Shown: piece by piece, positions 62,793 to 64,000 of the stretch
How positions within the stretch are numbered: position 1 is the first letter of the stretch
Layout of the letters: each line of letters opens with the position of its first letter
Assembly (NCBI GenBank): GCA_963402885.1
Contig: OY727100.1
Span: 8,828,395-8,892,394 of the forward strand
Source: Antedon bifida
Taxonomy: Eukaryota > Echinodermata > Crinoidea > Comatulida > Antedonidae
Direction: 5' to 3'
Length of the DNA stretch: 64,000 nt
The notes under the pieces: model-generated
Database searches by the model: none
Told to the model about the DNA's origin: nothing
The model's input: only the letters and a program-made list of their open reading frames with translations
Translations under genes and position numbers: made by a program

Positions 62793-62838
62793 CACACTTT
62801 ATTATTCCGCACTATTTGTGATGTAACTGACGACATAA
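62793..62838 (-). promoter_or_regulatory. Probable 5' UTR exon of the sialidase
   Basis: On the minus strand the bases up to 'aataataaagtgtg' precede a strong donor (gtaagt at 62792-62787). The next acceptor downstream is that of the exon carrying the sialidase ATG (61692). No ATG lies in this short stretch, so it would be a non-coding leader. The right edge is set only by the TATA box at 62864-62871. Confidence 0.45.
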
Positions 62839-62863
62839 ATACCGAAAATAGATAAACATGCTA

Positions 62864-62871
62864 CTTTTATA
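62864..62871 (-). promoter_or_regulatory. TATA box, sialidase promoter
   Basis: TATAAAAG on the minus strand, placed about 30 bp ahead of the probable leader exon that ends at a perfect donor. Sequence and spacing fit a focused core promoter; no initiator could be confirmed. Confidence 0.5.
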
Positions 62872-63144
62872 ATGTTGAAATGTTGTTGACGTTATTGTCA
62901 CCATGGCTACAAAGTCAATTTTGACCAATCAAACAGAAGTATTTATACGTGAAATTGAATACCGACATAGTTAAAAATTTTATTGCTGTTTGGTTGAATA
63001 ACATTTACGTATTTTCAGCATGGCTACCAAGAAATATATCGTGAACAATGAAACCAAAATCATTCCACGAGTGCAACTAAATAAATCCATTTATCACGAT
63101 TATAAGGCTTGTATTTCGATCGACAACTCACTGTTCATAAAACT

Positions 63145-63264
63145 AGTATTGTTATTGTTAGCACTCTTGCTGTTCATATATTGCTTTGCTATTGTTATAC
63201 CAATGGACAGTATTGTTATTGTTAGCACTCTTGCTGTTCATATATTGCTTTGCTATTGTTATAC
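63145..63264 (+). repeat. Exact tandem duplication, 56 bp at 64-bp period
   Basis: The two copies (63145-63200 and 63209-63264) are identical, starting 'agtattgttattgttagcac' and ending 'gctttgctattgttatac', with eight bases between. This is a very recent duplication. It makes an apparent 96-codon frame look hydrophobic, but that frame is not supported as a gene. Confidence 0.9.
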
Positions 63265-63448
63265 TACTGCTATTTGTTTAAACTATTATAAGTTTGGCCA
63301 GCTCCGATGAGTAATGTGCTTGATATCCCACATATAGTTAACTAGCTTATCTTTTAGGTAGTTTGTTACTTCACAGAAATTAGTAGCTTAAGCAGTTTAA
63401 ATGTTAGACATGCATTTACAATTAAATAGAAACCTTTGAGCGGGTCTA

Positions 63449-63521
63449 GGACAACTACCCCCTGGACAACTACCACCCAGACAACTACCCCTGGACAACT
63501 ACCACCCGGATATTCTACCGC
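63449..63521 (+). repeat. Minisatellite, 'ggacaactaccaccc' units
   Basis: About four units of 15-16 bp (acaactaccccctgg, acaactaccacccag, acaactacccctgg, acaactaccacccgg). It is short and slightly variable, with no other function visible. Confidence 0.85.
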
Positions 63522-64000
63522 TCTTATATCGACTAACAATGTCTCTTAGCGAAATAGAAGTTAAATTGTGCGCATCATTCAGCTTAATAATATTGATTAT
63601 TAGCGTACATTGCTTGCTATATCATGAGTGTACATTGCTTGCTACGCTTCTGCAAAACTAGCAGCTGAGGCAGTGATACAATGTGTCTCTTCTGTAAAGT
63701 AGCAGTTGATTAGCGTATATTGCAACAAAATAGCAACTTATGCATTAGTCCAGTCAATCTACAGTTTAAACTCTCAAAAGTAGACAAAATTGCAACAAAA
63801 GATTTTTTTTATTCAACTTGAAGTTAATTTTACGATAAAAAACACAAAAAAAAGCCTACCAAAATCGGACAACTGAAAAGGTGATAAAAAGACAATAAAT
63901 CATAGCACTATTTCATTAAAATATGTTCGTATTCGGCGTAGTAATATTGTCAGAAATTGTTGTCTCTGATTGGTCGAATAAGTTTTGTGCTGTGTTGTGT
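63522..64000. other. Non-coding right flank
   Basis: AT-rich with repeated 'tagcgtacattgcttgctat'-like phrases around 63600-63730. No gene or transposon end is recognised before the window ends. Confidence 0.4.

Noticed and set aside
63020-63310. 96-codon plus-strand frame with hydrophobic stretches
   Set aside because: Much of it comes from the exact 56-bp tandem duplication. There is no splice context and no known motif, and the hydrophobicity follows from the T-rich bases.

Overview
The window is eukaryotic, AT-rich animal DNA. Genes are split by GT-AG introns, most intron phases are symmetrical, and much of the rest is transposon-derived. Four kinds of evidence point to a marine deuterostome invertebrate, most likely an echinoderm: a stand-alone multi-SRCR receptor gene, a composite SINE with a 5S rRNA plus tRNA head (Deu/AmnSINE-like architecture), a sea-urchin-TU-like foldback element, and many TTAA-flanked MITEs. 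The class (crinoid, holothurian or other) cannot be settled by reading alone.

Genes, left to right. (1) 4.5-19.4 kb, plus strand: a tyrosine aminotransferase of 11 coding exons (415 aa), complete and in frame, with all the PLP and substrate residues I checked. (2) 29.7-33.7 kb, minus: a two-exon gene for a small signal-peptide plus single-TM protein (230 aa) that I do not recognise. (3) 35.1-39.6 kb, minus: a seven-exon type I receptor, signal peptide - SRCR - SRCR - SRCR - EGF - SRCR - TM - Pro-rich tail (about 649 aa). (4) 42.2-47.5 kb, plus: a five-exon candidate gene for a small secreted Cys-containing protein (162 aa) of unrecognised family. (5) 49.7-62.8 kb, minus: a NEU2/3/4-type exo-alpha-sialidase of eight coding exons (396 aa), with a TATA box and a probable 5' UTR exon. 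Its reconstructed frame keeps the Arg triad, the catalytic Asp, the Glu and the Tyr, and its N-terminus carries a myristoylation/palmitoylation-like motif.

Transposon layer. There are 5'-truncated non-LTR retrotransposons at 16.8-18.4, 20.4-21.0 and 27.4-29.4 kb, the last with an undamaged 547-codon RT-bearing frame. More decayed LINE pieces lie at 25.9-26.7, 44.3-44.7 and 48.7-48.9 kb. tRNA- or 5S-headed SINEs occur at 12.7, 16.1, 32.9, 43.8 and 60.8 kb. A foldback element with an 8-bp target duplication lies at 10.5-11.7 kb. Inverted-repeat DNA elements lie at 9.1, 45.1, 45.9, 49.1, 50.9, 54.7 and 58.4 kb. A dispersed repeat at 1.4-2.1 kb has a second copy at 50.7-53.2 kb that has been entered by three later insertions, which gives a readable order of events.

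No pathway links the five genes. The SRCR receptor, the sialidase and the two small secreted or membrane proteins would all act at or outside the cell surface, whereas TAT is a cytosolic amino-acid catabolic enzyme. I see no CRISPR array, operon, prokaryotic signal or intact virus.
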